Origin: Brenneria bubanii
GTDB lineage: Bacteria > Pseudomonadota > Gammaproteobacteria > Enterobacterales > Enterobacteriaceae
NCBI RefSeq assembly: GCF_022378355.1
Contig: NZ_JAKMAJ010000001.1
Coordinates: 62,001-126,000, forward strand
Reading direction: 5' to 3'
Length of the DNA: 64,000 nt
The notes below the pieces were generated by a model that did no database searches, was not told where the DNA came from, and saw only the letters and a program-made list of their open reading frames with translations. Numbering within the stretch: the first letter of the stretch is position 1; each line of letters starts with the position of its first letter. Below are positions 28,888 through 39,085 of the stretch, in pieces. A program made the translations under genes and the position numbers.

Positions 28888-29781
28888 ATGTCCATGCAAT
28901 CTCAAGATATTATTAAACGTTCGGCCACCAACGCTTTCACACCGCCGCCGCATGCGCGTGACGATAAAAGCGAAGTGGCGAAACTGATCGACGTGACCAC
29001 CTGCATCGGCTGTAAAGCCTGCCAGGTGGCCTGTTCAGAGTGGAACGATCTTCGCGATGAAGTCGGCCATAATGTCGGCGTGTATGATAACCCCGCCGAT
29101 CTGAGCGCCAAATCCTGGACGCTGATGCGCTTTTCCGAAGTGGAGGAAAATGACCGTCTGGAGTGGCTGATCCGCAAAGACGGCTGTATGCACTGTAGCG
29201 AACCGGGTTGCCTGAAGGCCTGTCCGTCGGCCGGCGCCATCATTCAGTACGCCAACGGCATCGTCGATTTCCAATCCGAGCAGTGCATCGGCTGCGGTTA
29301 CTGTATCGCCGGCTGCCCGTTCAACATTCCGCGGCTAAATAAAGAAGATAACCGCGTGTATAAATGTACGCTGTGCGTCGATCGCGTCAGCGTCGGCCAG
29401 GAACCGGCCTGCGTGAAAACCTGTCCGACCGGGGCGATTCATTTCGGCACCAAAGAAGAAATGAAAATCGTCGCCGAGGAACGGCTGGTCGACCTGAAAA
29501 AACGCGGCTACCAGCATGCCGGCCTTTACGATCCGCAAGGCGTTGGCGGTACGCACGTCATGTATGTTCTGCATCATGCCGACAGACCCTCTCTGTACCA
29601 CAATCTTCCCGATAACCCGCAGATCTCCACGCCGGTCAATCTATGGAAAGGCATTCTGAAGCCCTTATCGGCGCTCGGATTCGTCATGACGTTTGCCGGA
29701 TTGATCTTCCACTACGTTGGCATCGGCCCGAATACGGAAGAAATTGAGCACGAGAATGAGGGAGAGGACGAACATGAGTAA
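28888..29781 (+). CDS. fdnH: Formate dehydrogenase-N beta (iron-sulfur) subunit
   Basis: Carries electrons from FdnG to the cytochrome b subunit. The 297-residue protein has four ferredoxin-type clusters, including [35 protein letters not shown] and CTLC...CVKTCPTGA. One C-terminal membrane helix lies near residues 250-275 ([20 protein letters not shown]), which anchors the periplasmic domain. Its stop overlaps the fdnI start by 8 nt, so translation is probably coupled. Confidence 0.97.
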   Translation: MSMQSQDIIKRSATNAFTPPPHARDDKSEVAKLIDVTTCIGCKACQVACSEWNDLRDEVGHNVGVYDNPADLSAKSWTLMRFSEVEENDRLEWLIRKDGCMHCSEPGCLKACPSAGAIIQYANGIVDFQSEQCIGCGYCIAGCPFNIPRLNKEDNRVYKCTLCVDRVSVGQEPACVKTCPTGAIHFGTKEEMKIVAEERLVDLKKRGYQHAGLYDPQGVGGTHVMYVLHHADRPSLYHNLPDNPQISTPVNLWKGILKPLSALGFVMTFAGLIFHYVGIGPNTEEIEHENEGEDEHE

Positions 29782-30409
29782 ACAGAAAATGATTTTGCGT
29801 ACCAAATTTATCGATCGCATCTGCCACTGGATAGTGGTGATCAGCTTTTTTCTGGTCGCATTATCCGGCATAGCGCTGTTTTTCCCGACCTTGCAGTGGC
29901 TGACTCAGACCTTTGGTACGCCGCAGATGGGGCGCATTATGCATCCCTTTTTCGGCATACTGATCGTTATCTGCCTGGTTCCGATGTTCATCCGTTTTGT
30001 CGGCCACAACATCCCCAAGCTGAACGATATTCCCTGGTTTCTCAATATCATTGAGGTATTGAAGGGCAACGAACACGAAGTGGCGGACGTGGGCAAATAT
30101 AATCCCGGCCAGAAAATGATGTTCTGGAGCATCATGGGGTTAACCCTGGTTCTGCTGGTTACCGGCGTCATTATGTGGCGCCCGTATTTCGCTCACTTTT
30201 TCCCCATTGATGTGGTGCGTTACGCCATCCTGATTCATGCGGCGGCGGCTATCGTGCTGATCCATGCCATTCTGATTCATATGTATATGGCATTTTGGGT
30301 CAAAGGGTCGATTAAAGGCATGATCGAGGGAAAAGTTTCCGAGCGGTGGGCTAAGAAGCATCACCCTCGCTGGGCGCGTAGTCTGAAAAAAGAAGAGCCA
30401 AAAAAGTAA
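29774..30409 (+). CDS. fdnI: Formate dehydrogenase-N gamma subunit (cytochrome b556)
   Basis: Inner-membrane dihaem cytochrome that passes electrons to menaquinone. I chose the ATG at 29774 ([19 protein letters not shown]), which matches E. coli FdnI. The 211-residue protein has four membrane segments and haem-ligand histidines in RICHW, MHPFFG and [17 protein letters not shown]. No fdhE gene follows, so the operon is of the fdn type. A terminator lies at 30496-30519. Confidence 0.96.
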   Translation: MSKQKMILRTKFIDRICHWIVVISFFLVALSGIALFFPTLQWLTQTFGTPQMGRIMHPFFGILIVICLVPMFIRFVGHNIPKLNDIPWFLNIIEVLKGNEHEVADVGKYNPGQKMMFWSIMGLTLVLLVTGVIMWRPYFAHFFPIDVVRYAILIHAAAAIVLIHAILIHMYMAFWVKGSIKGMIEGKVSERWAKKHHPRWARSLKKEEPKK

Positions 30410-30743
30410 TTCCCGGCCATGATGCCCCTGCCGGCCGCTCCTTGTCTGAGGAAGGCCGCGCGGGGGCTGATCGCCAAGTACGACATCAACTGCAGATGCC
30501 CCGCCAGCGGGCATTTTTTGTGACGGGCGTTGCGCCGCCGGCCGCCATACAAACCAAAAGTTATAACTTGCTCCCAAAAGTCATAATCTGTCCCATTCCG
30601 CAGCCATCGCTTAGCGGTTATGATGCGCTATCGCTTATAAATAGCCATCCAGATAGCCATAAGGCCAATGGATTTATACAAAAACAATAAGACTGTCGCA
30701 CCTCACCAATACAACAAGTTGCCGACATACCATGGAGCTGATA
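30410..30743. other. Gap between fdnI and the binding-protein gene
   Basis: The first 110 bases hold the fdn terminator (30496-30519). The rest is non-coding and probably contains the promoter of the binding-protein/LVIVD pair; I see no clear operator. Confidence 0.45.
30496..30519 (+). terminator. Intrinsic terminator of fdnGHI
   Basis: ATGCCCCGC (30496-30504) pairs with GCGGGCAT (30507-30514) with one bulged base and is followed by six T, about 90 nt after the fdnI stop. Confidence 0.8.
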
Positions 30744-31820
30744 ATGAAAAAACTTACCCCTGCGCTGATAGCGTTAAGCCTGGCGACGGCGCTACCGGCC
30801 TTCGCCGCCGAAACCGCTGCCATTGCGCCGGTTCCAACAGCTCTGGCTCAGCATAACGGCCCTGTTCGTATCGCGGTTATACGCAATCTGGGCTCTGATG
30901 ACAACACCACCCAGTTTATTTCCGGCGTGATAGAGGAGAGCAAGAAACTGGGCTTCAAAGTCAGCACTTTTTTGAGTAACGGCGATGACGCCCGCTTCCA
31001 GGATTTCGTCAATCAGGCCATCAGCCAGAAATATGACGGTATCATTCTGTCCCAGGGCCGCGACCCCTACTCTACCGATCTGATTAAGCGCATAGTCGAC
31101 AGCGGCATTGCGGTGTCTGTTTTTGATACCGCCGTCAACGGCGAGATTCCGGGCGTTACCGTCACGCAGCAGGATGACGCCTCCCTGACCCATGAGTCAT
31201 TCGGTCAGTTGGTTAACGACTTCAACGGCAAGGCAAACATCATCAAACTGTGGGTGGCCGGCTTCCCGCCCATGGAGCGCAGGCAGGCGGCCTACCAGCA
31301 AATCCTGAAGGCCAATCCCGGCATCAAGGAGCTGGAATCCATCGGCGCCGTCTCTTCCGATGTTCAGGGCGACACGGCCAATAAAGTCGGCGCCGTGCTG
31401 GCGAAATATCCGAAAGGCAAAATTGATGCGATTTGGGGTTCGTGGGACGCCTTCACTCAGGGCGCCTATAAGGCGCTGAAAGAAAACGGCCGTTCCGAAA
31501 TAAAAATCTACAGCATTGATATCTCCAATCAGGATCTGCAGCTGATGCGTGAAGCCGGCAGCCCGTGGAAAGTCAGCGTCGCGGTCGATCCTAAGCTGAT
31601 TGGCAAGGTCAACCTGCGTCTGGTGGCCAACAAGATTGCCGGCGAGCCGACGCCCGCCACTTATGAGTTCAAAGCGGCGGCCATTCCTCAGGCGCTGTTA
31701 GCCAGCCAACCGGGTCCGGTAAACGTTGCCGGACTGGCTAAAATCATTCCCGGCTGGGGTCACACCGACGATTTCATCGCCCCCTGGTTTGCGACACTGC
31801 AAGCCAAACAGGCTAAATAA
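30744..31820 (+). CDS. Periplasmic sugar-type (RbsB-like) binding protein
   Basis: Exported ligand-binding protein of the Peripla_BP_4 class. I chose the ATG at 30744 (MKKLTPALIALSLATALPAF), 10 nt after GGAG, giving a standard signal peptide cleaved after AFA and 358 residues in all. Two-lobed fold markers are IAVIRNLGSDDNTTQF at the N-terminus, YDGIILSQGRDPYSTDLIKR in lobe 1 and AIWGSWDAFTQGAYKALKEN in lobe 2. It is followed 13 nt later by the LVIVD-repeat gene. No ABC ATPase or permease gene is adjacent. The ligand is unknown. It could borrow a transporter or act as a sensor. Confidence 0.85.
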   Translation: MKKLTPALIALSLATALPAFAAETAAIAPVPTALAQHNGPVRIAVIRNLGSDDNTTQFISGVIEESKKLGFKVSTFLSNGDDARFQDFVNQAISQKYDGIILSQGRDPYSTDLIKRIVDSGIAVSVFDTAVNGEIPGVTVTQQDDASLTHESFGQLVNDFNGKANIIKLWVAGFPPMERRQAAYQQILKANPGIKELESIGAVSSDVQGDTANKVGAVLAKYPKGKIDAIWGSWDAFTQGAYKALKENGRSEIKIYSIDISNQDLQLMREAGSPWKVSVAVDPKLIGKVNLRLVANKIAGEPTPATYEFKAAAIPQALLASQPGPVNVAGLAKIIPGWGHTDDFIAPWFATLQAKQAK

Positions 31821-31833
31821 GTGGAGACAAAAG

Positions 31834-33084
31834 ATGGTATCTAGTCTTCTGCCTACGCCGGAATACAGCCGCAACATGCGGCTGATCGGGCATAGCGACC
31901 AAGGCGGCAGGCCCGATGGCGTGCAGGTCATGGTTCACCGGGGCTATGCCTACATCGGGCATATGGTTTCACAGGGCGTATCCATTGTGGATGTGCGCGA
32001 TGCCAAACATCCCAAACCCGCCGGATTCATTGCCGCCCCGCCCGGCACCTGGAACATCCATCTCCAGACGCATGACGATCTGCTGCTGGTGGTCAACGCC
32101 CGCGATCTGTTCGCCGACGCCAGCTTTGCAGAAGAAAAAATTTACTATACCCGTTCAGTGGCTGAAACGGTCGGCACCAGCGCTCAGGGCAAAGGCTGGC
32201 GCGCCGGATTACGTATCTTTGACATTTCCACACCAGATAAGCCGCGCGAAATCAGCTTTTTATCGCTGGACGGCATCGGCATTCACCGTATCTGGTATGT
32301 CGGCGGCCGCTGGGCCTATGTTTCAGCGCTGCTCGACGGCTACAGCGACTATATTTTCCTGACCATCGATCTGGCCGATCCCAAACGTCCGGAAGTGGCC
32401 GGCCGCTACTGGCTGCCCGGTATGCACACGGCAGGCGGCGAGACGCCCGATTGGCCGGAAGGGAAACGCTATGCGTTGCATCATGCCATTATCAGCGGCG
32501 ATACCGCCTATGGCAGTTGGCGTGACGGCGGATTAACGCTGCTGGACGTTAGCGATCGCGCCGCGCCAAAACTGATCAGCCACCGCAACTGGAGTCCCCC
32601 ATTCGGCGGCGGGACGCACACCGCCCTTCCCCTGCCCGATCGCGACCTGCTAATCGTGCTGGATGAGGCCGTGCTGGATAATCAGGAGGATGGCGAGAAG
32701 CTTATCTGGGTCTTCGATATCCGCGAACCGAGCAATCCGATCGGTATTGCGACCTTTCCGCAACCGGCCGAAACCGACTACGTGAAAAAGGGCGCGCACT
32801 TTGGCCCGCATAACCTGCACGAAAACCGTCCGGGAAGTTTTATCAGCTCGACGCTGATTTTCGCCACCTACCAAAACGCCGGCGTCAGGGCTTACGATAT
32901 CAGTAACCCCTATCAGCCGAAGGAAACCGGCGCGCTGGTGCCCGCCGCGCCGCGGCGAATGGTAGATAAACGTCCCGGCCGGCCAAGAGTAATTCAATCC
33001 TGCGATGTGTTTGTCGATGCCGAAGGCATCGTCTACAGCACAGATTACAACGCCGGTTTATCAATCATTGAATATCGCGGCTGA
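31834..33084 (+). CDS. LVIVD-repeat beta-propeller protein of unknown function
   Basis: A 416-residue protein starting at the ATG 31834 after a GTGGAG ribosome site. It has repeated blades such as GVSIVDVRDAKHPKPAGF, GLRIFDISTPDKPREI, IFLTIDLADPKRPEVAG, GLTLLDVSDRAAPKLIS and GVRAYDISNPYQPKETG. It is rich in conserved-looking His (NIHLQTHDD, GIHRIWY, YALHHA, FGPHNLHENR), which recalls metal-binding propellers such as selenium-binding protein/methanethiol oxidase. It has no signal peptide, so it should be cytoplasmic, while its operon partner is periplasmic. The function is unknown; a metal-dependent enzyme is a guess. Confidence 0.8.
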   Translation: MVSSLLPTPEYSRNMRLIGHSDQGGRPDGVQVMVHRGYAYIGHMVSQGVSIVDVRDAKHPKPAGFIAAPPGTWNIHLQTHDDLLLVVNARDLFADASFAEEKIYYTRSVAETVGTSAQGKGWRAGLRIFDISTPDKPREISFLSLDGIGIHRIWYVGGRWAYVSALLDGYSDYIFLTIDLADPKRPEVAGRYWLPGMHTAGGETPDWPEGKRYALHHAIISGDTAYGSWRDGGLTLLDVSDRAAPKLISHRNWSPPFGGGTHTALPLPDRDLLIVLDEAVLDNQEDGEKLIWVFDIREPSNPIGIATFPQPAETDYVKKGAHFGPHNLHENRPGSFISSTLIFATYQNAGVRAYDISNPYQPKETGALVPAAPRRMVDKRPGRPRVIQSCDVFVDAEGIVYSTDYNAGLSIIEYRG

Positions 33085-33155
33085 TAAACCGCTTCAGATG
33101 GCGTTTTGTCAACACCGGCGATGACGAGCTCATTCCGCCGATACAGGATTTGAGC

Positions 33156-34154
33156 CTAATTCTGCGCCAGCACGCACACCCACATGGCGCCTTTCCCGAC
33201 GGGATAACGCGCCAGCGGCTGTAACGCGCCGTCTGAACCGTTAATGCGATACACCTCGATATGCTGCGATTTCTGTCCGGTCGCGATCAGGAAATGGCCG
33301 CTATGGTCAATATTGAAACCGCGCGGCTGCATTTCCGTCGGCTGATGCCCCGTCAACGACAAGGCGCCGCCATCCTCAGAGACCTGGAAAATACTCAGCA
33401 GGCTGGAGGTACGCTCGCTGATATAAAGGAAACGACCGTCCGGCGTGATGTGGATATCCGCCGCCCAGCGCGTATCGGTAAACCCGGCAGGCATCGCATC
33501 CAGCGTCTGCACTCTCTGTAGCTTGCCGTCCGGCGTGTTGAGCCGGTAAACATCCACCGAGCTATTCAGCTCATTCACGCAATAAGCAAAATGCTTGTTG
33601 GGATGAAAAACCATATGGCGAGGCCCCGCGCCGGCGGCGGTAGTCAATTCGGACTGATGGTGCGCGCTCAGCTCTCCCGAAGAGCTAAGGTCATACAAAC
33701 GGATACGATCCTCTTTCAGGCAGGGCGCCCAGACGACGCTGTCGGTAGGATCGATATTGGTGGAGTGGCAACCCTCCAGCCCGTCCATCTGCTGAATTGA
33801 CTCACCGGCAATGCCGTTTTCGCCAAGCGGAATAACATTGACGCTGGCGCCGCTATAGGAAGCGCTGAACAGGAAACGTCCCTGACGATCGGTAGACAGA
33901 TGCGTAGGGCTACCGGGTAAAGATGCCGAACCGGTTTCCGTCAATACACCTTTATCGTCAATACGATAGCTGATAACGCGAAAATCGGGACGAACGCCGA
34001 CAAACAAATGGCGTTTATCTGGTGCAATCACCATGGGCTGTACCTGCCCGGGCATATCGACAACCTGCAATAACGTCAGATCGCCCTGCGCGCCCAGCTG
34101 CCATACATGAATCTGCTGACTTTCCGGACTGGCGACATAAACCACTTGCTGCAT
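33156..34154 (-). CDS. pgl: 6-phosphogluconolactonase (YbhE type)
   Basis: Hydrolyses 6-phosphogluconolactone in the oxidative pentose phosphate pathway. The 332-residue protein is a seven-bladed propeller of the YbhE type ([77 protein letters not shown]), with length 331 in E. coli. It stands divergent from ybhA, as in E. coli. Confidence 0.95.
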   Translation of the reverse strand: MQQVVYVASPESQQIHVWQLGAQGDLTLLQVVDMPGQVQPMVIAPDKRHLFVGVRPDFRVISYRIDDKGVLTETGSASLPGSPTHLSTDRQGRFLFSASYSGASVNVIPLGENGIAGESIQQMDGLEGCHSTNIDPTDSVVWAPCLKEDRIRLYDLSSSGELSAHHQSELTTAAGAGPRHMVFHPNKHFAYCVNELNSSVDVYRLNTPDGKLQRVQTLDAMPAGFTDTRWAADIHITPDGRFLYISERTSSLLSIFQVSEDGGALSLTGHQPTEMQPRGFNIDHSGHFLIATGQKSQHIEVYRINGSDGALQPLARYPVGKGAMWVCVLAQN

Positions 34155-34305
34155 CGTGCTCTCCTTAATTCATGCGGATTTTACTTCTCAGGCGCGTCTT
34201 CAACAGCGGGAGAAGCCTTGGCGTCTCCGTATTTTGCGACGCCTGAAATACGGTGTAACATCATCGGTCAACTCTTCTATTCTACAGCCACTTTACGAGA
34301 CTACT

Positions 34306-35127
34306 ATGGCCTATCGTGTAATTGCGCTCGATCTCGACGGAACGCTCCTGAATCAACAGAAAAAAATTTTGCCGGAATCGCTCGCCGCATTAGCGCTGGC
34401 TCGCCGGCAAGGCGTCAAGGTGGTCATCGTTACCGGCCGTCACCATTCAGCCATCCATCCGTTTTATCAGGCGCTAGAACTGGATACCCCGGCCATTTGC
34501 TGTAACGGCACTTATCTCTATGATTATCAGGCGGGCCGGGCGTCTGATGCCAATCCCATGTCGGCAGAACAAGCGAAAAAGGTACTGAAGCTCCTGCAAC
34601 GATTTGACATTCATGGATTGATGTATGCAGATGACGCCATGTATTACCAGTATCCGACCGGGCATGTTGTCCGCGCTCAAGCCTGGGCTTCCTCTCTGCC
34701 GGAATCGCAACGCCCGTCGTTCAGACAGGTTGACGATCTGGCGCGCCAGGCGGATTCATCGCTTTCTATCTGGAAATTCGCCACGCATCACGCAAATGTT
34801 GCTACCTTGAATGATTTCGCCGGCATCGTAGAGCAAGAGCTCGGCCTGGCCTGCGAATGGTCGTGGCTGGATCAGGTCGACATCGCGCAAACGGGCAACA
34901 GCAAAGGGAAACTGTTACGCAAATGGGTTGAATCTCAGGGGCTCGACATGAGCGAGGTGATTGCCTTTGGCGACAACTTTAACGACCTCAGCATGCTGGA
35001 AAACTCAGGTCTGGGCGTGGCGATGGGCAACAGCGCCGATGAGGTCAAAGCGCATGCCGATCTGGTTATCGGCAGCAACGAAGAACCCGTAATCGCGGAA
35101 GTGATCCAAGCCAGAGTCTTGGGATAA
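34306..35127 (+). CDS. ybhA: HAD-superfamily phosphatase YbhA (pyridoxal phosphate phosphatase)
   Basis: Cof-type HAD phosphatase; the E. coli protein dephosphorylates pyridoxal phosphate and sugar phosphates. I chose the ATG at 34306 (MAYRVIALDLDGTLLN), giving 273 residues; an upstream in-frame ATG at 34156 would add 50 unlikely residues. Motif I is DLDGT, motif II TGR, and motifs III/IV are GNSKGKLLRKW and FGDNFNDLSML. It is convergent with modC, as in E. coli. Confidence 0.94.
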   Translation: MAYRVIALDLDGTLLNQQKKILPESLAALALARRQGVKVVIVTGRHHSAIHPFYQALELDTPAICCNGTYLYDYQAGRASDANPMSAEQAKKVLKLLQRFDIHGLMYADDAMYYQYPTGHVVRAQAWASSLPESQRPSFRQVDDLARQADSSLSIWKFATHHANVATLNDFAGIVEQELGLACEWSWLDQVDIAQTGNSKGKLLRKWVESQGLDMSEVIAFGDNFNDLSMLENSGLGVAMGNSADEVKAHADLVIGSNEEPVIAEVIQARVLG

Positions 35128-35179
35128 ACGCCTTGCAAGGTCAGCGACAAGCTTGCCGCCATCCCTGAGCATGTTGCCG

Positions 35180-36238
35180 TCAGGCGGTAATCGACACGCT
35201 TTTTATCTGTGCGTAAAGCGGCATATTCGGGCGCAGCGACAGTTCATCGCGCGCCCATGGCGTGATGCGCGCCCAAAGCGTTTGCTCGCCGACCACAAGC
35301 TTGACTTCAACCTGGTCTTCAACATCGATGCACTCTACCACTCTGGCCGGCAGAATATTGCGAATGCTGCTCCCCGTTGACAGATGCAGCGCCAGCGATA
35401 CATCGGCGGCATTAATACGGATACGCAACAGAGTATTAATAGGCGCGTCAACGCGTCCCACCCACAGGTGGCGATCGCCCAGCGACAGCGCCGTCATGGC
35501 GTAGCGATGATGGTGTTCAAGAACGCGCACATTCAATATGCTGCTCTGCTCTTCCCGCGGCAGCCAGGGGCGTAACGCGCTGCTGGCCCAGACGTCCTCC
35601 AGCAGACCTTGTGCTTTGACCTTCCCCTGATCCAATACCAGCACGCGGTCCGCCAGCCGCAGGATCTCCTCCATACTGTGACTCACGTACAGAATGGGAA
35701 TGTTCACTTCTTTTGCCAATCGTTCCAGGTAAGGCAGTAGTTCGCGTTTTCTGGGTAAATCGAGAGAGGCGAGCGGCTCATCCATCAACAGCAAATCGGG
35801 AGCGGTCAATAACGCGCGACCAATCGCCACGCGCTGCTTTTCACCGCCCGATAACGTCAGCGGATAGCGGTTCAATAGATGCTCAATGCCCAACAGCCCG
35901 ACGATGTCCGCGAACTGCGCCGCCATCTTCGCCCGCATGCCATAGCGTAAATTACCGCGTACGCGGTAATGGGGAAATAAGCGCGCGTCCTGAAAGACAT
36001 AGCCGATACGTCGCTTTTCCGGCGGAAGAAAAACCGCTTTTTGGGTATCAACCAACACGCGTTCATTAAGCACGATACGCCCCGCTTTCGGCCGGGTTAA
36101 TCCAACAATGGCATTGATTAATGACGTTTTTCCCGCGCCGGAAACGCCAAAAACGGCGGTAATGCCGCTGGCGGGCAAATCCTCTTTGACGCGGAGATGC
36201 AGGTCGCCCAGCTGTTGGTCAAAATCGAGTCGCAGCAT
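35180..36238 (-). CDS. modC: Molybdate ABC transporter ATP-binding protein
   Basis: ATPase of the high-affinity molybdate importer. The 352-residue protein has Walker [10 protein letters not shown], signature [16 protein letters not shown], Walker [13 protein letters not shown], and a C-terminal Mop (molybdopterin-binding-like) domain of about 70 residues. It overlaps the modB stop by one base. Confidence 0.97.
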   Translation of the reverse strand: MLRLDFDQQLGDLHLRVKEDLPASGITAVFGVSGAGKTSLINAIVGLTRPKAGRIVLNERVLVDTQKAVFLPPEKRRIGYVFQDARLFPHYRVRGNLRYGMRAKMAAQFADIVGLLGIEHLLNRYPLTLSGGEKQRVAIGRALLTAPDLLLMDEPLASLDLPRKRELLPYLERLAKEVNIPILYVSHSMEEILRLADRVLVLDQGKVKAQGLLEDVWASSALRPWLPREEQSSILNVRVLEHHHRYAMTALSLGDRHLWVGRVDAPINTLLRIRINAADVSLALHLSTGSSIRNILPARVVECIDVEDQVEVKLVVGEQTLWARITPWARDELSLRPNMPLYAQIKSVSITA

Positions 36239-36924
36239 TATCCCCCCAACCGTTTACGGCTCCAGTTCGTCAGCCATTCGGAAAGCAGGAGCGAAACCAG
36301 CGAAAGCGCGATGGCGATCACGCACAGCCTGGCGGCGTCAGCTTCCGCGCCGGGTGTTTCAATCAGCGTATACATCGCCAGCGGAATAGTTCTGGTTTCG
36401 CCGGGAATATTGGAAACAAAGGTGATGGTGGCGCCGAATTCGCCCAAGGAACGGGCAAAAGCCAATACCGTGCCGACCACTATACCAGGCAAGGAAAGCG
36501 GCAAGGTAATGGTAAAAAATACGCGCCAGGCCGACGCGCCCAAGGTTCGAGCTGCCTGTTCGAGGCGAGTATCCACGGCCTCCAAAGACAGACGAATCGC
36601 TCTGACCATCAGCGGAAAAGCGACGATAGCAGACGCCAGGGCAGCGCCGCGCCAGCTAAAGCTAAAGCTGAAACCAAACCAGTCATACAGCCAGGCGCCG
36701 ATAATCCCTCGCCGCCCCATACCAATCAGCAGCAGGTAGCCAATTACCACCGGCGGCAACACCAGCGGTAAATGAATGATGCTATCAAGCAGCGATTTAC
36801 CCGGAAAGCGAAAGCGCACCAAAATCCACGCCATCAGGATGCCCAATGGCAGGCTGCACACTACCGCGGCAACGGAAACCTTGAGGCTGAGTTCAACGGC
36901 CTGCCATTCATAGTCACTTAGCAT
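36238..36924 (-). CDS. modB: Molybdate ABC transporter permease
   Basis: Membrane channel of the molybdate importer. The 228-residue protein has five hydrophobic segments and the EAA loop [20 protein letters not shown]. It starts 19 nt after the modA stop and overlaps the modC start by one base. Confidence 0.97.
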   Translation of the reverse strand: MLSDYEWQAVELSLKVSVAAVVCSLPLGILMAWILVRFRFPGKSLLDSIIHLPLVLPPVVIGYLLLIGMGRRGIIGAWLYDWFGFSFSFSWRGAALASAIVAFPLMVRAIRLSLEAVDTRLEQAARTLGASAWRVFFTITLPLSLPGIVVGTVLAFARSLGEFGATITFVSNIPGETRTIPLAMYTLIETPGAEADAARLCVIAIALSLVSLLLSEWLTNWSRKRLGG

Positions 36925-36943
36925 CGACAGTCACTTGGCATCA

Positions 36944-37720
36944 TTATCCGCGCGGAGTAAACCCGAAGCGTTTAAAGACTTCCGCTGCCGCAGGCGTTTT
37001 CAGGTAATCATAGAAACCGGTCACCGTGGCGTTGTTATGATCTTTCACAATCGCCATCGGATACTCCACCGGCTTATGGCTGCTGGCGGGGAATATGCCG
37101 ACGACCTTGACTTTATCGCTGGCAACGGCATCAGAACCATACACGATACCCAGCGGCGCCTCCTCACGTTCAACCAACGCCATGGCCGCGCGCACATTAT
37201 TCGCCCGCGCCATCAGAGGCGACAGCGCATCCCAGGCTTTCAGATTTTGTAATGCCTCTTTGGCATAAATACCGGCAGGAACGTGATCCGGATCGCCAAC
37301 GGCCAGTCGGCCACCGCTTAGCAGACTTTTCCAATCGGTTTTATCATCGATAGCCACGTCTTTAGCGGCGCTGGTTTTCGGCGCGATCACGACCAGCTCA
37401 TTACCCAACAAGGTATAGCGGGTCGCGACGTCCATCAGTTTTTTTTCCTGAGCGTAATCCATCCATTGCTGATCGGCGGAAATAAACATGTCGGCAGGCG
37501 CGCCCTGCTCGATCTGACGAGCCAGCGTCGACGATGACGCATAGGATGCGACGATCGTAACATTTTTCTCTTTCTGATATTGCGTAGCGATTTCTTGTAA
37601 TGCGTTGGTCAGTGATGCGGCTGCAAACACGGTAACTTTCTCTTCCGCCGCCATCGCCGGCAGCGCGACGCCCAGGCTGAACGCCAGCGCGGTAAACCAT
37701 TTTATCCATTGCTTTTTCAT
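36944..37720 (-). CDS. modA: Periplasmic molybdate-binding protein
   Basis: Captures molybdate in the periplasm. The 258-residue protein has a signal peptide (WFTALAFSLGVALPAMAAE) and the ModA ligand segments VFAAASLTNALQEI and SYASSSTLARQIEQGAPADM. It is the first gene of modABC, with a ModE-type operator just upstream (37740-37765). The molybdate serves enzymes such as the FdnG protein of this window. Confidence 0.97.
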   Translation of the reverse strand: MKKQWIKWFTALAFSLGVALPAMAAEEKVTVFAAASLTNALQEIATQYQKEKNVTIVASYASSSTLARQIEQGAPADMFISADQQWMDYAQEKKLMDVATRYTLLGNELVVIAPKTSAAKDVAIDDKTDWKSLLSGGRLAVGDPDHVPAGIYAKEALQNLKAWDALSPLMARANNVRAAMALVEREEAPLGIVYGSDAVASDKVKVVGIFPASSHKPVEYPMAIVKDHNNATVTGFYDYLKTPAAAEVFKRFGFTPRG

Positions 37721-37739
37721 TCCCGTCTCCCAATAACCC

Positions 37740-37765
37740 TCGTTGTATTCTCGATAATATAACGA
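37740..37765. promoter_or_regulatory. ModE operator upstream of modA
   Basis: TCGTTGTATT-CTCGAT-AATATAACGA is an imperfect palindrome (TCGTTATATT on the other strand against AATACAACGA), matching the known ModE site with arms of the TATAACG type and a 6-bp centre. It ends 20 nt from the modA start, so molybdate-loaded ModE should repress modABC from here. Confidence 0.85.
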
Positions 37766-37863
37766 AAATCAAAGCAGAGTCATACGGTTTTCAAAAAGCG
37801 GGATCGCAAGCGGGAAAGGGGACGTCCGGCGGGTGCCGGACATCGAAATCTTGAGGAAATCAA

Positions 37864-38016
37864 TTAATGCTGTTTGCTCGCTTCGGTATCAGAATGACCA
37901 ATCTTGGAAAGGACGTTAAATACTTCGCCCAAACCATATATCGCGCCCAAAATAATCGCCATCATTACCGGCACCATAGCTACTGCAAATAGCAGGCTTG
38001 TTAATAACTCCAACAT
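37864..38016 (-). CDS. acrZ: AcrZ, small accessory protein of the AcrAB-TolC pump
   Basis: A 50-residue single-helix membrane protein beginning [16 protein letters not shown] and containing [20 protein letters not shown]. It closely resembles the 49-residue E. coli AcrZ, which binds AcrB and changes substrate preference of the multidrug pump. It sits between modA and modE on the same strand as modA, exactly the E. coli position. It is easy to miss because of its size. Confidence 0.93.
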   Translation of the reverse strand: MLELLTSLLFAVAMVPVMMAIILGAIYGLGEVFNVLSKIGHSDTEASKQH

Positions 38017-38231
38017 GCTTACCTCACTTATCGCAACGCTTGCCGTTGCGTGGGCCGCTTACTCGGTTAATTTCTTTACCGTAAGCTATCATAGTCATTA
38101 TAACGAACCAACATTGTAGCTTAATAAGAAGAAATAGTGCTGCCATTTGTGCGATTTGCCCCTGATGATAAAAATGGCGACAATACAAATTATTAAAACC
38201 AAATTTCACTCACCTCCGGTGGACCCGAGCC

Positions 38232-39023
38232 ATGCAAGCTGAAATTCTCCTCACCCTCAAACTGCAGCAACGCTTATTCGCCGACCCGCGACGTATCGAA
38301 TTACTGAAACAAATCCGCCATACCGGTTCCATCAGTCAGGGCGCCAAACTGGCGAACATCAGTTATAAAAGCGCATGGGATGCGATTAACGAGATGAATC
38401 AGCTGGCGGAGCAGACATTGGTTGAACGCATGACTGGCGGGAAAGGCGGCGGCGGCGCCCAGTTGACGCGCTATGGCGAAAGACTGATTCAGCTTTACGA
38501 CCTGCTCGCGCAAATTCAGCAAAAAGCGTTTGATGTATTGCAGGATGACAGCTTGCCGCTCGACAGTCTGCTGGCGGCCATTGCGCGCTTTTCACTGCAA
38601 ACCAGCGCCAGAAATCAATTTTTTGGTACGGTGCTCGCACGCGGCAATCAGCAGGTGCAACAGCATCTGGACATTTTACTCGCGGATGGCAAAACCTCGA
38701 TGAGCGCGTTGATTACTCAGCAAAGCGCCGAACGTTTACATCTCGCGCCGGGCAAAGAAGTTCTGGCGCTGATCAAGGCTCCGTGGGTTAATTTATGTGT
38801 GGGAGCGCCGCCGGACGCAGGAGCGGATAACATCCTTAATGGGCACATCAAGAGCATTCAGCCCGGGGCTGAAAATAGCGAAGTTCTGGTTACGCTGCCC
38901 GGCGGGGAAACGCTCTGCGCAACGGTCGCTAATTCCGTCGTCGCCCAGCAGCAGCTCAAGCCCGATCAGGCGGTCTGCGCTTATTTTAATGCCGACAAGG
39001 TCATCATCGCGACGCTCTGCTAA
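38232..39023 (+). CDS. modE: Molybdate-responsive transcriptional regulator
   Basis: Repressor of modABC and activator of molybdoenzyme genes when molybdate is bound. The 263-residue protein has a LysR-like winged helix (about 20-90, GSISQGAKLANISYKSAWDA) and tandem C-terminal Mop domains (about 125-260, MSALITQQSAERL and GHIKSIQPGAENSEVLV). It is divergent from acrZ and modA and is followed by modF. Confidence 0.97.
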   Translation: MQAEILLTLKLQQRLFADPRRIELLKQIRHTGSISQGAKLANISYKSAWDAINEMNQLAEQTLVERMTGGKGGGGAQLTRYGERLIQLYDLLAQIQQKAFDVLQDDSLPLDSLLAAIARFSLQTSARNQFFGTVLARGNQQVQQHLDILLADGKTSMSALITQQSAERLHLAPGKEVLALIKAPWVNLCVGAPPDAGADNILNGHIKSIQPGAENSEVLVTLPGGETLCATVANSVVAQQQLKPDQAVCAYFNADKVIIATLC

Positions 39024-39085
39024 ATACGTCCCTCAGACTATACCGTTGGTTCTAATTTTACACCCGCCCCAGGAAGGTAGAAAAA

